A program made the translations under genes and the position numbers. Below the pieces are notes generated by a model, which worked only from the letters and a program-made list of their open reading frames with translations, had not been told where the DNA came from and searched no databases. DNA of 64,000 bases from Hyphomonadaceae bacterium. GTDB lineage: Bacteria; Pseudomonadota; Alphaproteobacteria; Caulobacterales; Aquidulcibacteraceae. Positions 9,016 to 17,424 of the stretch are shown in pieces (position 1 is the stretch's first letter; each line of letters opens with the position of its first letter). The DNA lies in NCBI GenBank assembly GCA_016791425.1, contig JAEUMQ010000012.1, positions 62,001 through 126,000 of the forward strand. Reading direction: 5' to 3'.

Positions 9016-9037
9016 CTGTAACCTGTCTGGGGGACAG
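9016..9037 (-). promoter_or_regulatory. 22-base element shared with receptor paralogue 1
   Basis: This is the second copy of the element at 4750-4771 (CTGTAACC, three variable bases, CTGGGGGACAG; 19 of 22 bases identical). It lies about 160 bases before the receptor start and about 110 before the divergent esterase, so it could control both. The palindrome GAACATGC is found 8-15 bases away in both copies, though spacing differs. Confidence 0.5.
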
Positions 9038-9144
9038 ACGGCCGTCGCGCGTGTTTGTAGATTGCGCTGCCTTGGTCTGTGCGGGAGGCGCTTGTTTCAT
9101 CGCGCTTTGCGTCCCAACAGCGAGCGGCAATGCGGGGTGCATCC

Positions 9145-10116
9145 ATGCATGGCGATGATGCCAGTCGAGCAGGAAGCGAAGCTGCGTTCGTCGATCCCGG
9201 ACTGGCGGGATTTCTGGACATGCTTCGGACGGCCGATCAGGCGCCGTTCAACGAGATTTCCGTGTCCGAGGCGCGCACGCGATTTCGCGAAAACGCACCG
9301 GCGCTTCAGGTGCCGGCGCCGGCCATCGCTGAAGTGCGCAGGATTACGCTTCGCGGCGGCGCGTGCGAGCTCTCCGCAAAGGTCTATGTTCCCAGACGCA
9401 GGCCGCGGTCGGCCGGTTGCGTCTTCTTCCATGGCGGAGGCTGGGTGATCGGCGACGCCGACATCTACGATCCCGTCGCAAGCAGACTCGCAGCGCACGC
9501 CGACGGGGTTGTCGTGTCGGTCGACTACCGGCTTGCGCCGGAGCATCGCTTTCCTGCCGCGTTCGACGACGCGGTGGCTGCGTTTGGCGACGTCTGCGCG
9601 CGCGCGGATGAGCTGGGTCTCGATCCCAGTCGCATCGCGATCGCGGGGGAATCTGCCGGCGGCAACATCGCAGCGGCCGCCGCGAACGCACTCGCCTCCT
9701 CCGCGGCCCCGCCCCGGTTGCAGGTCTTGATCTATCCCGCCACCCGTCTCTGCTGGCAATCGCCTTCGCGCATCCGCTTTGCGCGCGACCATTTCCTGAC
9801 GGACGAGGATATCGGCTATTTTGAGCAGAGCTATCTCGGCGATCTCACCCTCGCCGATGATCCGCGCGCGTCTCCGCTCCTGGCGATTACGCCTTCGAGC
9901 CCTGCGCCCGCGATCATCGCCACGGCGGGCTTCGACCCGCTTCTCGATCAAGGCGTCGCTTATGGTGAGCGGCTTGAAGCGGCCGGGGCGCCTGCAACGC
10001 TGCTCCACTACCCTGACTTGATACACGGGTTCGCTCTCATGACCGGCGTATCGCCCGCCGCACGAGACGCCCTCGATGAGATCGGCGCGGCGATGGGGGC
10101 CGCACTTTCGTCCTAG
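9145..10116 (+). CDS. alpha/beta-hydrolase, hormone-sensitive-lipase family esterase
   Basis: About 323 residues. The oxyanion-hole motif HGGGWVIGD lies near residue 94, the nucleophile elbow GESAGG near 169, and the acid and base are likely the Asp in FDPL and the His in LIHGF near 291. This is the standard HSL (family IV) arrangement; such enzymes hydrolyse short acyl or aryl esters in the cytoplasm. There is no signal peptide. The start is uncertain: GTG at 9079, ATG at 9130 and ATG at 9145 are all in frame. I chose 9145 because a GGGG stretch lies 8 bases before it. It is transcribed away from receptor paralogue 2 and is followed within 40 bases by the SnoaL-like gene, probably one operon. 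Confidence 0.8.
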   Translation: MHGDDASRAGSEAAFVDPGLAGFLDMLRTADQAPFNEISVSEARTRFRENAPALQVPAPAIAEVRRITLRGGACELSAKVYVPRRRPRSAGCVFFHGGGWVIGDADIYDPVASRLAAHADGVVVSVDYRLAPEHRFPAAFDDAVAAFGDVCARADELGLDPSRIAIAGESAGGNIAAAAANALASSAAPPRLQVLIYPATRLCWQSPSRIRFARDHFLTDEDIGYFEQSYLGDLTLADDPRASPLLAITPSSPAPAIIATAGFDPLLDQGVAYGERLEAAGAPATLLHYPDLIHGFALMTGVSPAARDALDEIGAAMGAALSS

Positions 10117-10155
10117 AAACGCGATCACGCCTTCCTGAACGATGAGGAGAACCAC

Positions 10156-10596
10156 ATGCAGCAACCAGCGGCGAGCGGCGGCCCCGACGCCAACAAGGCG
10201 CTCGTGAGAGAGTTCTTCGACGTCCTGAACAAATGGAACGGACTTGAGGCCTTTGCGTTCCTGAGCGATCAGGGCTCGTGGTGGGCTGCGGGAGACCTCT
10301 ATGCGGGGGACCGCAGGGTCACCGGCGCGTTCTCAAAAGCCGAGTACATGGCGCTCTTCAAGGAGATTCAGGCCTCGTTTCCGAACGGCGTCATGTTCAC
10401 GATCCACGCCATGACGGCGGAGGGTGATCGGGTCGCGGCGGAAGTGGAGTCAAGAGGCCGCCACGCCAATGGCGGACTGTACAACAACCGGTATCATTTC
10501 CTGTTTGTGGTGGAGAACGGCAAGTTCAGCCTGATCAAGGAATACAACGACACCCACCACCTGTTCGAACTGATCCAGGCCAACGGAGCGCGCTGA
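10156..10596 (+). CDS. SnoaL-like / NTF2-fold protein
   Basis: 146 residues with an NTF2-like pattern: an N-terminal helix (ANKALVREFFDVLNKW), a Trp-rich strand (GSWWAAGDLYAG), and the C-terminal FVVENGKFSLIKEYNDTHH typical of SnoaL/limonene-epoxide-hydrolase-type proteins. The fold hosts small isomerases, hydrolases and dehydratases as well as binding proteins; no catalytic set can be assigned with confidence. A GAGGAGAA site precedes the ATG. It follows the esterase by 39 bases and converges with the oxidoreductase gene across a hairpin. In catabolic clusters SnoaL-like proteins often act on ketones or epoxides made by monooxygenases, but that is only a context argument here. Confidence 0.75.
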   Translation: MQQPAASGGPDANKALVREFFDVLNKWNGLEAFAFLSDQGSWWAAGDLYAGDRRVTGAFSKAEYMALFKEIQASFPNGVMFTIHAMTAEGDRVAAEVESRGRHANGGLYNNRYHFLFVVENGKFSLIKEYNDTHHLFELIQANGAR

Positions 10597-10607
10597 CCCG
10601 CGCGCTC
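10586..10607. terminator. bidirectional hairpin between convergent genes
   Basis: Seven-base perfect arms GAGCGCG and CGCGCTC with an 8-base loop overlap the stop codons of both converging genes (SnoaL-like and oxidoreductase). It would work in either direction. There is no T-tract. Confidence 0.45.
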
Positions 10608-13600
10608 AGCTCTCGTGAACGACCTGCTCGGACGCTTCGCCGAGCCGCTCGTCCGTCGCCTCGCCAGCGCGATACTGCGCCATCAGTCTTGCGAGGCTCG
10701 CCTCCATACGCGCCATGTTCCCCGCCTTCACGTGGCCATAGCCGCGCACCTGGTTGGGCAACTCGGCGATCCTCAAAGCCACCGGCAGAGTGCGGCGCCG
10801 CAAGCCCGCCGCAAGCTCGTCCACGACTGCGCGATATTCTCCGATCAGCGCGCGCTCGCGGCGGCGCTCCTCGGAGTATCCAAATACATCGAGCGGCGTG
10901 CCGCGTAGCCCCTTCAAGCGCGCGAGCACGCCGAACAAGCCAAGCATCCACGGCCCGAACGTCCATTTGCGCGGATGGCCGCCCTGCAACGCCAAGCTTG
11001 AGAGAAGCGGCGGCGCGAGATGAAACTCGAGCGTGTCGTAGGATGCAAAGGTTTCGGCCATGCGCCGCTTGAATGTTCCATCCGAGTAGAGGCGCGCCAC
11101 CTCGTACTCATCCTTGTAGGCCATCAGCTTGAAGAGCGCCTTCGCCGCCGCCTTCGCAAGCGCGTCCCCGCCCACCGCCCCACTCTCGCGCGCAGCGATA
11201 GAGGCGATGAAGCTGCGATACTCTCCCGCGTAGCGCGCGTCCTGATAGGCCGCGAGCCAGTCGGCGCGGCGGTCGACGATCTCCTGCAGAGATTGTTCCG
11301 CGCGCGAAGGCGCGGCGCTCTTCGCCAGGAGACGTTCACATGCTGCGGGATCGTGGGCCGCCGCACGCCCCACGGCGAAGGCGCGCTTGTTCGCAGCCGC
11401 GCCCGCGCGGTTCAGCTCGATGGCTTTGAACAGCGCCGTTTCCGAGACCGGCAAGCGGCCCAGCTGATACGCGTAGCCCAGGAGAATGAAATTGGTCGCC
11501 AAGGCGTCGCCGATAACGCGCGAGGCCAACGCTGTCGCGTTCAGCGCTTGCACCTCCGCGCCGTAATCGCTCAACACGCGCTCGAACGGCGCCGGTTCGA
11601 AGCTCATGTCGCCATCGGCCTGGAAGGCGCCGGTGGGCGCAACATCGGCGTTGACGATGGCGCGCGTGACGCCGGGATTGACAGCCGCGAGAACGTCTGC
11701 GGAGCAGGCCGCGACCAGATCGCAACCGAGCAGGACGTCGCAGGCGCCCGGCGCGACGCGCCCTACGAGAGCTTCCTCCGCGCCGCCGATCTGTATGTGC
11801 GCGAGGACGGCCCCGTTCTTCTGCGCCAGGCCCGCCATGTCCACGCTGACGACGCTCTTGCCTTCAAGGTGCGCGGCCATGGTCAGAACCGCGCCAACAG
11901 TCACCACGCCCGTCCCTCCGATGCCGGCGATGACGATGTTGGCGCGCGCGGAGGCTTCGGTGTGCACAGGCGGCGGCGGCGCGCTCAAGACGAACGCGTC
12001 GGCCGCAGGCGCCTTCAGCTTGCCGCCGCGCACCGTCACGAAGGAAGGGCAAAAGCCTTCGACGCAGCTGAAATCCTTGTTGCACGCGGACTGATCGATG
12101 GCGCGCCTGCGGCCGAACTCGGTCTCCACCGGCAACACGGACACGCAATTGGACTTCACCGAGCAATCGCCGCAGCCTTCGCAGACGTCCTCGTTGATAT
12201 AGACGCGGCGGGCCGGGTCGGCGAGCTCTCCACGCTTGCGCTTGCGTCTCTTCTCCGCGGCGCAGCCCTGGTCGTAGATGAGCACGCTGACGCCGGGCTT
12301 CTGCCGCAGGCGCCGCTGGACGGCGTCAAGCTCGCGTCGGTGATGCACGCGAACGCCGGGCATGAGACTGCCGGGCCGCGCGTATTTCTCCGGCTCGTCG
12401 GTGACCACGACGATGAGGGCCACGCCCTCGGCGGCGACTTGACGCGCGATCGTGTCGACGCTCAAGGGCCCATCGACCCGCTGACCGCCGGTCATGGCGA
12501 CGGCGTCGTTGTAAAGAATCTTATAGGTCATGCTGACATTCGCGGCCACCGCGGCGCGCACGGCCAGCAGGCCGGAATGGAAATAGGTGCCGTCTCCCAT
12601 GTTCTGGAACATGTGCGGGACACGACTAAACGCAGACGCTCCGATCCAGTTGGCGCCTTCGCCGCCCATCTGGGTGGAGGTCAAGGTGTTGCGGTCCATC
12701 CAGACGGCCATGTAGCTGCAGCCGATGCCGGCCATGGCCAGGGAGCCGTCGGGAGTTTTCGTCGACGTGTTGTGCGGACAGCCCGAGCAAAAGTAGGGAA
12801 CCCGATCGAGCGGCGCGGACCCCGATTGCGGCTTGGCGATGTTGGCGAGCCTGCGCGGGGGCGACTTGCCGCGCCTCTCCAGCCTCGACGCGATGACGTC
12901 CGCGATGAGCCGCGGATCCAACACGCCGTCCGTAGGAAGCAGCGGAGCGCCCGTCTCGTCCGTCTTGCCGATCAGGCGCGGGCGCCCGTTTCCCCCTGCA
13001 CGATAGAGATGCTTGGCGGCTTGATCCTCGATGATCGGCCGCTTCTCCTCCACGACCAGCACTTCTTCGGCGCCCGCCGCACAAGCCCCGAAACTATCCG
13101 CGTCGAGCGGCCATGAAAGACCGATCTTCCACAGCGACAGGCCCAGATCGCGCGCGCCGGCGTCATCGATTCCCAGCAGCGCCAGCGCCTGCGCCACGTC
13201 GGCATAGGCCTTCCCGCTGGCGGCGATGCGGAACGGCGCGGCGCCGTCGCCGAGGGTCCTTTTGTCGACATTGTTGGCGCGTGCGAAGGCGATCGCGCGC
13301 GGCAGCATCATTCGAAGCTGGCGGCGTTCGTCATCGAGCGGCTCGTAGCGCGTGTGCACGTGTACGGGCGCGTCGCTTGAGTCCGGGATCAAGATCTGAA
13401 GCGCCTCGAGCGCATCGAGATCGATGCTTGCGGTGCTCTCGATGACTTCGCTGGTGCATTTAAGCCCCACCCAGAGTCCCGAGTAGCGCGACATGGCCCA
13501 GCCCAGCAAACCGTATTCCAGCACATCGGCGACGTTCGCCGGCGCGAGGATCGGGATCGACGCGGCGATCAGCGTCGGCTCGGACTGATAGGCGAGCGTC

Positions 13601-14067
13601 GACGATTTGGCCCCATGGTCGTCGCCGAACGCCGCGAGCACGCCTCCGTGGGGAGAGACGCCGGCGAGGTTGGCGTGCTTGAGCGCATCGAGACTTCTGT
13701 CGACCCCGGGGCCTTTGCCGTACCAGATCGCGAATACGCCATCCTGCTTGGGCTGCAACAGGTGCGCCTGCTGCGATCCCCAGATCGCGGTGGCGGCCAG
13801 ATCCTCGTTGACGCCGGGATTGAAGCGCACGCCGGCGCGGCTGAGATGCGCCGAGGCGCGCTGCAGTTCGCTGTCGTAGACGCCCAGCGGAGAGCCGCGA
13901 TAACCGGAAATGTAGCCAGCCGTGTCGAGCCCGTTTGCAACGTCGCGCGCGCGCTGCATCAACGGCAGTCGCACCAGCGCCTGCACGCCGGAAATGAGGA
14001 TGCGCCCGCTCGTCGCGGTGTACCTGTCTTCGAGCGAAACCTCGCGCAACGACGCCGCCTCAGGCAT
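10606..14067 (-). CDS. indolepyruvate ferredoxin oxidoreductase family protein (alpha-gamma fusion)
   Basis: 1153 residues, the length of the fused aerobic-type 2-oxoacid:acceptor oxidoreductases. The N-terminal pyrimidine-binding part begins with GYRGSPLG, followed by a thiamine-diphosphate part (SGCPHNTS near 425; GDGTYFHSG). A ferredoxin-like cysteine cluster (CEGCGDCSVKSNC, then CNKDFSCVEGFC) sits near 625-680, and a C-terminal gamma domain has IAGIGGTGVVTVGAV near 715. These enzymes oxidatively decarboxylate aryl- or branched-chain 2-oxoacids to acyl-CoA, reducing ferredoxin or another acceptor. The start codon overlaps the last 8 bases of the glycosidase-like gene upstream, implying translational coupling. 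That partner is unexpected. The oxoacid could come from the aglycone or from amino-acid side reactions; I cannot tell which. Confidence 0.9.
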   Translation of the reverse strand: MPEAASLREVSLEDRYTATSGRILISGVQALVRLPLMQRARDVANGLDTAGYISGYRGSPLGVYDSELQRASAHLSRAGVRFNPGVNEDLAATAIWGSQQAHLLQPKQDGVFAIWYGKGPGVDRSLDALKHANLAGVSPHGGVLAAFGDDHGAKSSTLAYQSEPTLIAASIPILAPANVADVLEYGLLGWAMSRYSGLWVGLKCTSEVIESTASIDLDALEALQILIPDSSDAPVHVHTRYEPLDDERRQLRMMLPRAIAFARANNVDKRTLGDGAAPFRIAASGKAYADVAQALALLGIDDAGARDLGLSLWKIGLSWPLDADSFGACAAGAEEVLVVEEKRPIIEDQAAKHLYRAGGNGRPRLIGKTDETGAPLLPTDGVLDPRLIADVIASRLERRGKSPPRRLANIAKPQSGSAPLDRVPYFCSGCPHNTSTKTPDGSLAMAGIGCSYMAVWMDRNTLTSTQMGGEGANWIGASAFSRVPHMFQNMGDGTYFHSGLLAVRAAVAANVSMTYKILYNDAVAMTGGQRVDGPLSVDTIARQVAAEGVALIVVVTDEPEKYARPGSLMPGVRVHHRRELDAVQRRLRQKPGVSVLIYDQGCAAEKRRKRKRGELADPARRVYINEDVCEGCGDCSVKSNCVSVLPVETEFGRRRAIDQSACNKDFSCVEGFCPSFVTVRGGKLKAPAADAFVLSAPPPPVHTEASARANIVIAGIGGTGVVTVGAVLTMAAHLEGKSVVSVDMAGLAQKNGAVLAHIQIGGAEEALVGRVAPGACDVLLGCDLVAACSADVLAAVNPGVTRAIVNADVAPTGAFQADGDMSFEPAPFERVLSDYGAEVQALNATALASRVIGDALATNFILLGYAYQLGRLPVSETALFKAIELNRAGAAANKRAFAVGRAAAHDPAACERLLAKSAAPSRAEQSLQEIVDRRADWLAAYQDARYAGEYRSFIASIAARESGAVGGDALAKAAAKALFKLMAYKDEYEVARLYSDGTFKRRMAETFASYDTLEFHLAPPLLSSLALQGGHPRKWTFGPWMLGLFGVLARLKGLRGTPLDVFGYSEERRRERALIGEYRAVVDELAAGLRRRTLPVALRIAELPNQVRGYGHVKAGNMARMEASLARLMAQYRAGEATDERLGEASEQVVHES

Positions 14068-16189
14068 ATCCGACGGCGATCATGCTGAAATCGGCGAGCT
14101 CGCCGACGGAGATTTTCACCGCGCCGCGCGCGTCTGGGCTCGCGTCCAGCTCGACCATGTCGGGTAGACGCACGGCCTTGGTGAATTTGCGCCCCTTGCC
14201 GAGCCGCACAAGCACCTCAACGCCGCGCAATGGGATCAACGGCGCTTCATTCTGGTAGTTCAAAAGACTGATCACGACCCTGCTGCGGTCCGCCTGCTCA
14301 AATCCGCTGGCCCACACGACCGGATGGCAATCGACCTCGAACGTCGCACGCCTACCCAGCAGCGAACGGACGAGCGCGACGAACAACGCTTCGTGCGCTT
14401 CACTCTCTTCCCCCTCGATGCTCGCGGCGGAGTAGATGCACTGGCCGGTTCCGAAGCGATTGGACACCACGCTCGGATTGTCGGTGACCTCCCACGGCGG
14501 ATCGCTGTGGATGGCCGCCCAGTGCGTGTCGTCCACCGCGCCGTGATGCGGATAGGCGTATGGCAGCGTCAGCGTCGCCAGCGCCGCGCCCTCGGCGTCG
14601 GCGCCGAGGCGCACCGCGCTCAACGGCGCATTGCCCGGGCTGCGGTGGTTGACGAGCATATCAGGAGCGATCGCCTTCTTCAGCGCGGGCGTGCGGGGGG
14701 ACAGATAAACGATGCGCCCCGTCTCCTCGTGCGCGAAATGACAGCCGAACACGTCGGCCAGCATGAAATCGCCGCTTCGCTTGCCCGAGGTCTCCGTCAG
14801 CGACGTGTAGGCGCTGGCGTAGAGCTTTCCACCCTTTTGCACATAGTTGCGAAACGCCTCAGCCTCCGCAGGATTCATGCGGGCGATGTTCGGCAGCACG
14901 ATCACTTTGTATCGGGAAAGCGTCCCGAGCTGCTTGTCCGTGATCACGCCAAACGGGATGTGCGCACGCTGCAGCGCCCGGCACGCCCCTTGAACGCTGC
15001 GGCCGTGAGGATTGTTGGGTGCGCTCGAGGGCGCGTAGTCGCGGATGGGCTTGCCGTTCTCGGAGAAGTCCATCTTGGAATCGGAACTGTAATAGACAGC
15101 AACGTCCTCGATCGCTTCGCCGCCGAAGTGCGGCTCGTAGGGCGCCAGGCGCTCGAAAACGCCCTTGGCGCGCTCGATCATGTTGCGGTTCAGCGTTCCA
15201 TCCGGATTGACCGCCGCGATGAGGAGGAAAGCCGAGCCCGCCGCCACCGCGGCGAAGCCCATCGCCCGCAGGCGCTCGAGCGGCTGCAAGCGCTCATGCT
15301 CGATGAGATTCTCCGCGATCGTCGTCATGAACTCGACGGGCTGGCGCTCCGAAAGATTGAGCATCAGCTTCGACACGACAAGCTGCTCCTCGCGCCCGCC
15401 GTAAAAATCGCCGCCGAGGAAATCGTGCGCAGCCGCGGAACGGAAGGAGATGGCGCGCGACCAATTGGAGCACGCGAGCGCGAAATTGTGATAGACTTGC
15501 AATTCCGGCCTGATCTTCTGGACGACGTCGCGGAGCTCATGGGCGAGCTCGGTCACCCAGCGTTCGCGGGCGGCCTGGAACGCGCACCAGACCGGGTCGA
15601 GCCAGTTGGTCGTTTCGGGAACATCCTCGCCGGTCTCGGCCTTGCAGCGGCGCCGGCAGCTCGGACACCGGCAGACGCCCATCCACCAGACCATGTCGAA
15701 GAAGAAGGCGTCGATCGCGTACTGGCTGACGATCTCGCGCGCCTGTTCGGCGACGAAGGCGCGATAGGCCGGGTTGTTGAGGCACACGATGCCATAGCGC
15801 GCGAACGGCAGAATGCCCATGGCGCCCTTGTTGGCCGGCTGGAGGCGCCAGTCCGGATGCTCTAGATACGCCCAGTTGTTGAAGTTGACGCTGTAATACG
15901 CGCAGACCGGAATGGCCGCTTCCTGAAACAATGGAATCGTCTCGGCGAGCAGATCGCGTCCCGCGAATTGCGCGTGTTGCTTCCCAGACTTCGTCGGCCA
16001 ATAGCAGAGGCCGAGATGGGACTGGAAGTACACCATGACGCCAGTGACGCCGGCGTCGCGACACGCGTCGCGCGCGACGCGAGGATCGTACTTCGACAAA
16101 AAGCGCTCGTCCCAGTCGGGCGTGTGCATGTCGATCAGAAGGCGGCGGAAGGAGCGGGTGTTCCAGGGTTCGGATCGTGCAATGCTCAT
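14060..16189 (-). CDS. glycoside-hydrolase-like protein (GHL6-type barrel plus beta-galactosidase trimerisation domain), possible alpha-L-fucosidase
   Basis: 709 residues, cytoplasmic (no signal peptide). Residues 1 to about 380 form a TIM-barrel-like region with a cysteine knuckle CRCPSCRRRC and motifs (FFFDMVWWMG, VYHNFA) typical of the hypothetical-glycosyl-hydrolase/alpha-fucosidase-like family. Residues of roughly 400-620 resemble the flavodoxin-like trimerisation domain of GH42 enzymes (KVIVLPNIARMNPAEAEAFRNYVQKGGKLYAS). The start ATG at 16189 follows GGCGGGGG. Across a 196-base divergent promoter lie an L-fucose-dehydrogenase-type enzyme and a lactonase, so release of L-fucose or a related 6-deoxyhexose from a small glycoside is a fair guess. 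The family's real substrates are mostly unproven, and the call to fucosidase rests on neighbours. Confidence 0.7.
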   Translation of the reverse strand: MSIARSEPWNTRSFRRLLIDMHTPDWDERFLSKYDPRVARDACRDAGVTGVMVYFQSHLGLCYWPTKSGKQHAQFAGRDLLAETIPLFQEAAIPVCAYYSVNFNNWAYLEHPDWRLQPANKGAMGILPFARYGIVCLNNPAYRAFVAEQAREIVSQYAIDAFFFDMVWWMGVCRCPSCRRRCKAETGEDVPETTNWLDPVWCAFQAARERWVTELAHELRDVVQKIRPELQVYHNFALACSNWSRAISFRSAAAHDFLGGDFYGGREEQLVVSKLMLNLSERQPVEFMTTIAENLIEHERLQPLERLRAMGFAAVAAGSAFLLIAAVNPDGTLNRNMIERAKGVFERLAPYEPHFGGEAIEDVAVYYSSDSKMDFSENGKPIRDYAPSSAPNNPHGRSVQGACRALQRAHIPFGVITDKQLGTLSRYKVIVLPNIARMNPAEAEAFRNYVQKGGKLYASAYTSLTETSGKRSGDFMLADVFGCHFAHEETGRIVYLSPRTPALKKAIAPDMLVNHRSPGNAPLSAVRLGADAEGAALATLTLPYAYPHHGAVDDTHWAAIHSDPPWEVTDNPSVVSNRFGTGQCIYSAASIEGEESEAHEALFVALVRSLLGRRATFEVDCHPVVWASGFEQADRSRVVISLLNYQNEAPLIPLRGVEVLVRLGKGRKFTKAVRLPDMVELDASPDARGAVKISVGELADFSMIAVGYA

Positions 16190-16272
16190 GTTCACGCCCC
16201 CGCCGAGCCAGGCGTTTGTCCCCCGCGCCGGCGACAAGAATCCCGCGAAATGGAAATTGGCCCTACCTCCCG

Positions 16273-16306
16273 TTAGATGATTATCGTATATAAAACTGTT
16301 TTTTTC
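16273..16306. promoter_or_regulatory. AT-rich divergent promoter region
   Basis: This AT-rich stretch (including TTATCGTATATAAAACTG and a T-run) lies between the divergent glycosidase-like and aldo-keto reductase genes and stands out from the surrounding GC-rich sequence. It probably holds the promoter for one or both operons. I could not assign -35/-10 boxes with certainty. Confidence 0.4.
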
Positions 16307-16385
16307 GGAAGCAAAGCCCCTCGGCGCGCGTGCGTCGCCCGGGCGCGCCTCCGGGCGCCGCACAACAACACGAAGGAGGGTGGAG

Positions 16386-17420
16386 ATGGCGATCGCATCG
16401 AGACGCGTTGGGCGCACGGCCCTTTCGGTGAGTGAACTCGGGTTCGGCGGCGCTCCCCTCGGCAATCTCTACAATGCGCTCACAAGCGAGGAAGCCAACG
16501 AAGCCGTGAATGCGGCCTACGAGGCGGGGATGCGCCTGTTCGACACCGCACCTCTCTACGGATTCGGGTTGAGCGAGCGGCGCATGGGACTCTGCCTCGG
16601 CGCGCGCCCGCGCGACTCGTTTGCGCTGTGCACGAAGGTCGGACGGCTCTTGGCGCCCGCCGATCCGGCGGAGATCGAGGACACGATCTTTGCAAACATG
16701 CCGCCATTCAAACCCTATTTCGACTACAGCTATGACGGCGTGATGCGCTCGGTGGAGCACAGCCTGCACCGGCTCGGCCTGCACCGCATCGACATCCTGC
16801 TCATCCATGACGTCGACACGGTCAATCAGGGCAGCCAGGAAGCCACCGAGCAGCGCTTCAAGGAGGTGATGAACGGCGGCTACCGGGCGTTGGAGCAGCT
16901 GCGCAGCGAAGGCGCGGTCGCGGCGATCGGCGCCGGTATGAACGAGTGGGAGTGGTGCCAACGCTTTGCCGAAGCCGGCGACTTCGACTGCTTCTCGCTC
17001 GCGGGCCGATACACCCTGCTGGAGCAGGAGGCGCTTGAGGCGTTCCTGCCGCTTTGCGCGAAGAAGTCGATCGGAATCGTCATCGCAGGGCCGTACAATT
17101 CCGGCGTGCTCGCGAGCGGACCGGTTGAAGGAGCATATTACAATTATGCGCCGGCGCCGCCGGCGATCCTCGATCGCGTCGCGCGGCTGAAGGCGATCTG
17201 CGAGTCCCACGGAGTTCCGCTGGCGGCGGCGGCGCTGCAATTCCCCCTCCTCCATCCCAACGTCGTGAGCGTGATCCCGGGCCTGCGCAATGGACGCGAG
17301 GCGGCAAGCACGCTCGCGCTGTTTGACGCCAAGATACCCGCCGATCTCTGGCGGGAGCTCAAACACGAAGGGCTGGTGCGTGCGGACGCGCCCACCACCA
17401 CCGCAACGGCGAAGGAATAG
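16386..17420 (+). CDS. aldo-keto reductase, L-fucose / D-threo-aldose 1-dehydrogenase type
   Basis: 344 residues. The AKR tetrad is visible: Asp53 and Tyr58 in LFDTAPLYGFG, a Lys in LCTKVGRLL, and His in LLIHDVD. The N-terminal GFGGAPLGNLY and the Tyr-Gly-Phe-Gly-Leu-Ser-Glu run are hallmarks of the D-threo-aldose/L-fucose 1-dehydrogenase group, which oxidises L-fucose (or L-galactose, D-arabinose) to the lactone with NAD(P). AAGGAGG precedes the ATG at 16386 by 7-8 bases; the GTG two codons earlier is less likely. The next gene is a COG3618-type lactonase, the expected second enzyme, four bases after the stop. This is good support for an oxidative 6-deoxyhexose route. Confidence 0.85.
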   Translation: MAIASRRVGRTALSVSELGFGGAPLGNLYNALTSEEANEAVNAAYEAGMRLFDTAPLYGFGLSERRMGLCLGARPRDSFALCTKVGRLLAPADPAEIEDTIFANMPPFKPYFDYSYDGVMRSVEHSLHRLGLHRIDILLIHDVDTVNQGSQEATEQRFKEVMNGGYRALEQLRSEGAVAAIGAGMNEWEWCQRFAEAGDFDCFSLAGRYTLLEQEALEAFLPLCAKKSIGIVIAGPYNSGVLASGPVEGAYYNYAPAPPAILDRVARLKAICESHGVPLAAAALQFPLLHPNVVSVIPGLRNGREAASTLALFDAKIPADLWRELKHEGLVRADAPTTTATAKE

Positions 17421-17424
17421 CGGC

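Noticed and set aside
8856-9221. N-terminal extension of receptor paralogue 2
   Set aside because: It has no homology-like content, covers the promoter element, and a standard signal peptide starts at 8855.
11020-13116. Long + strand frame opposite the oxidoreductase
   Set aside because: Composition of an antisense shadow; the minus strand carries the thiamine and iron-sulfur motifs.
14324-15865. 513-codon + strand frame inside the glycosidase-like gene
   Set aside because: Antisense shadow without protein-like segments.
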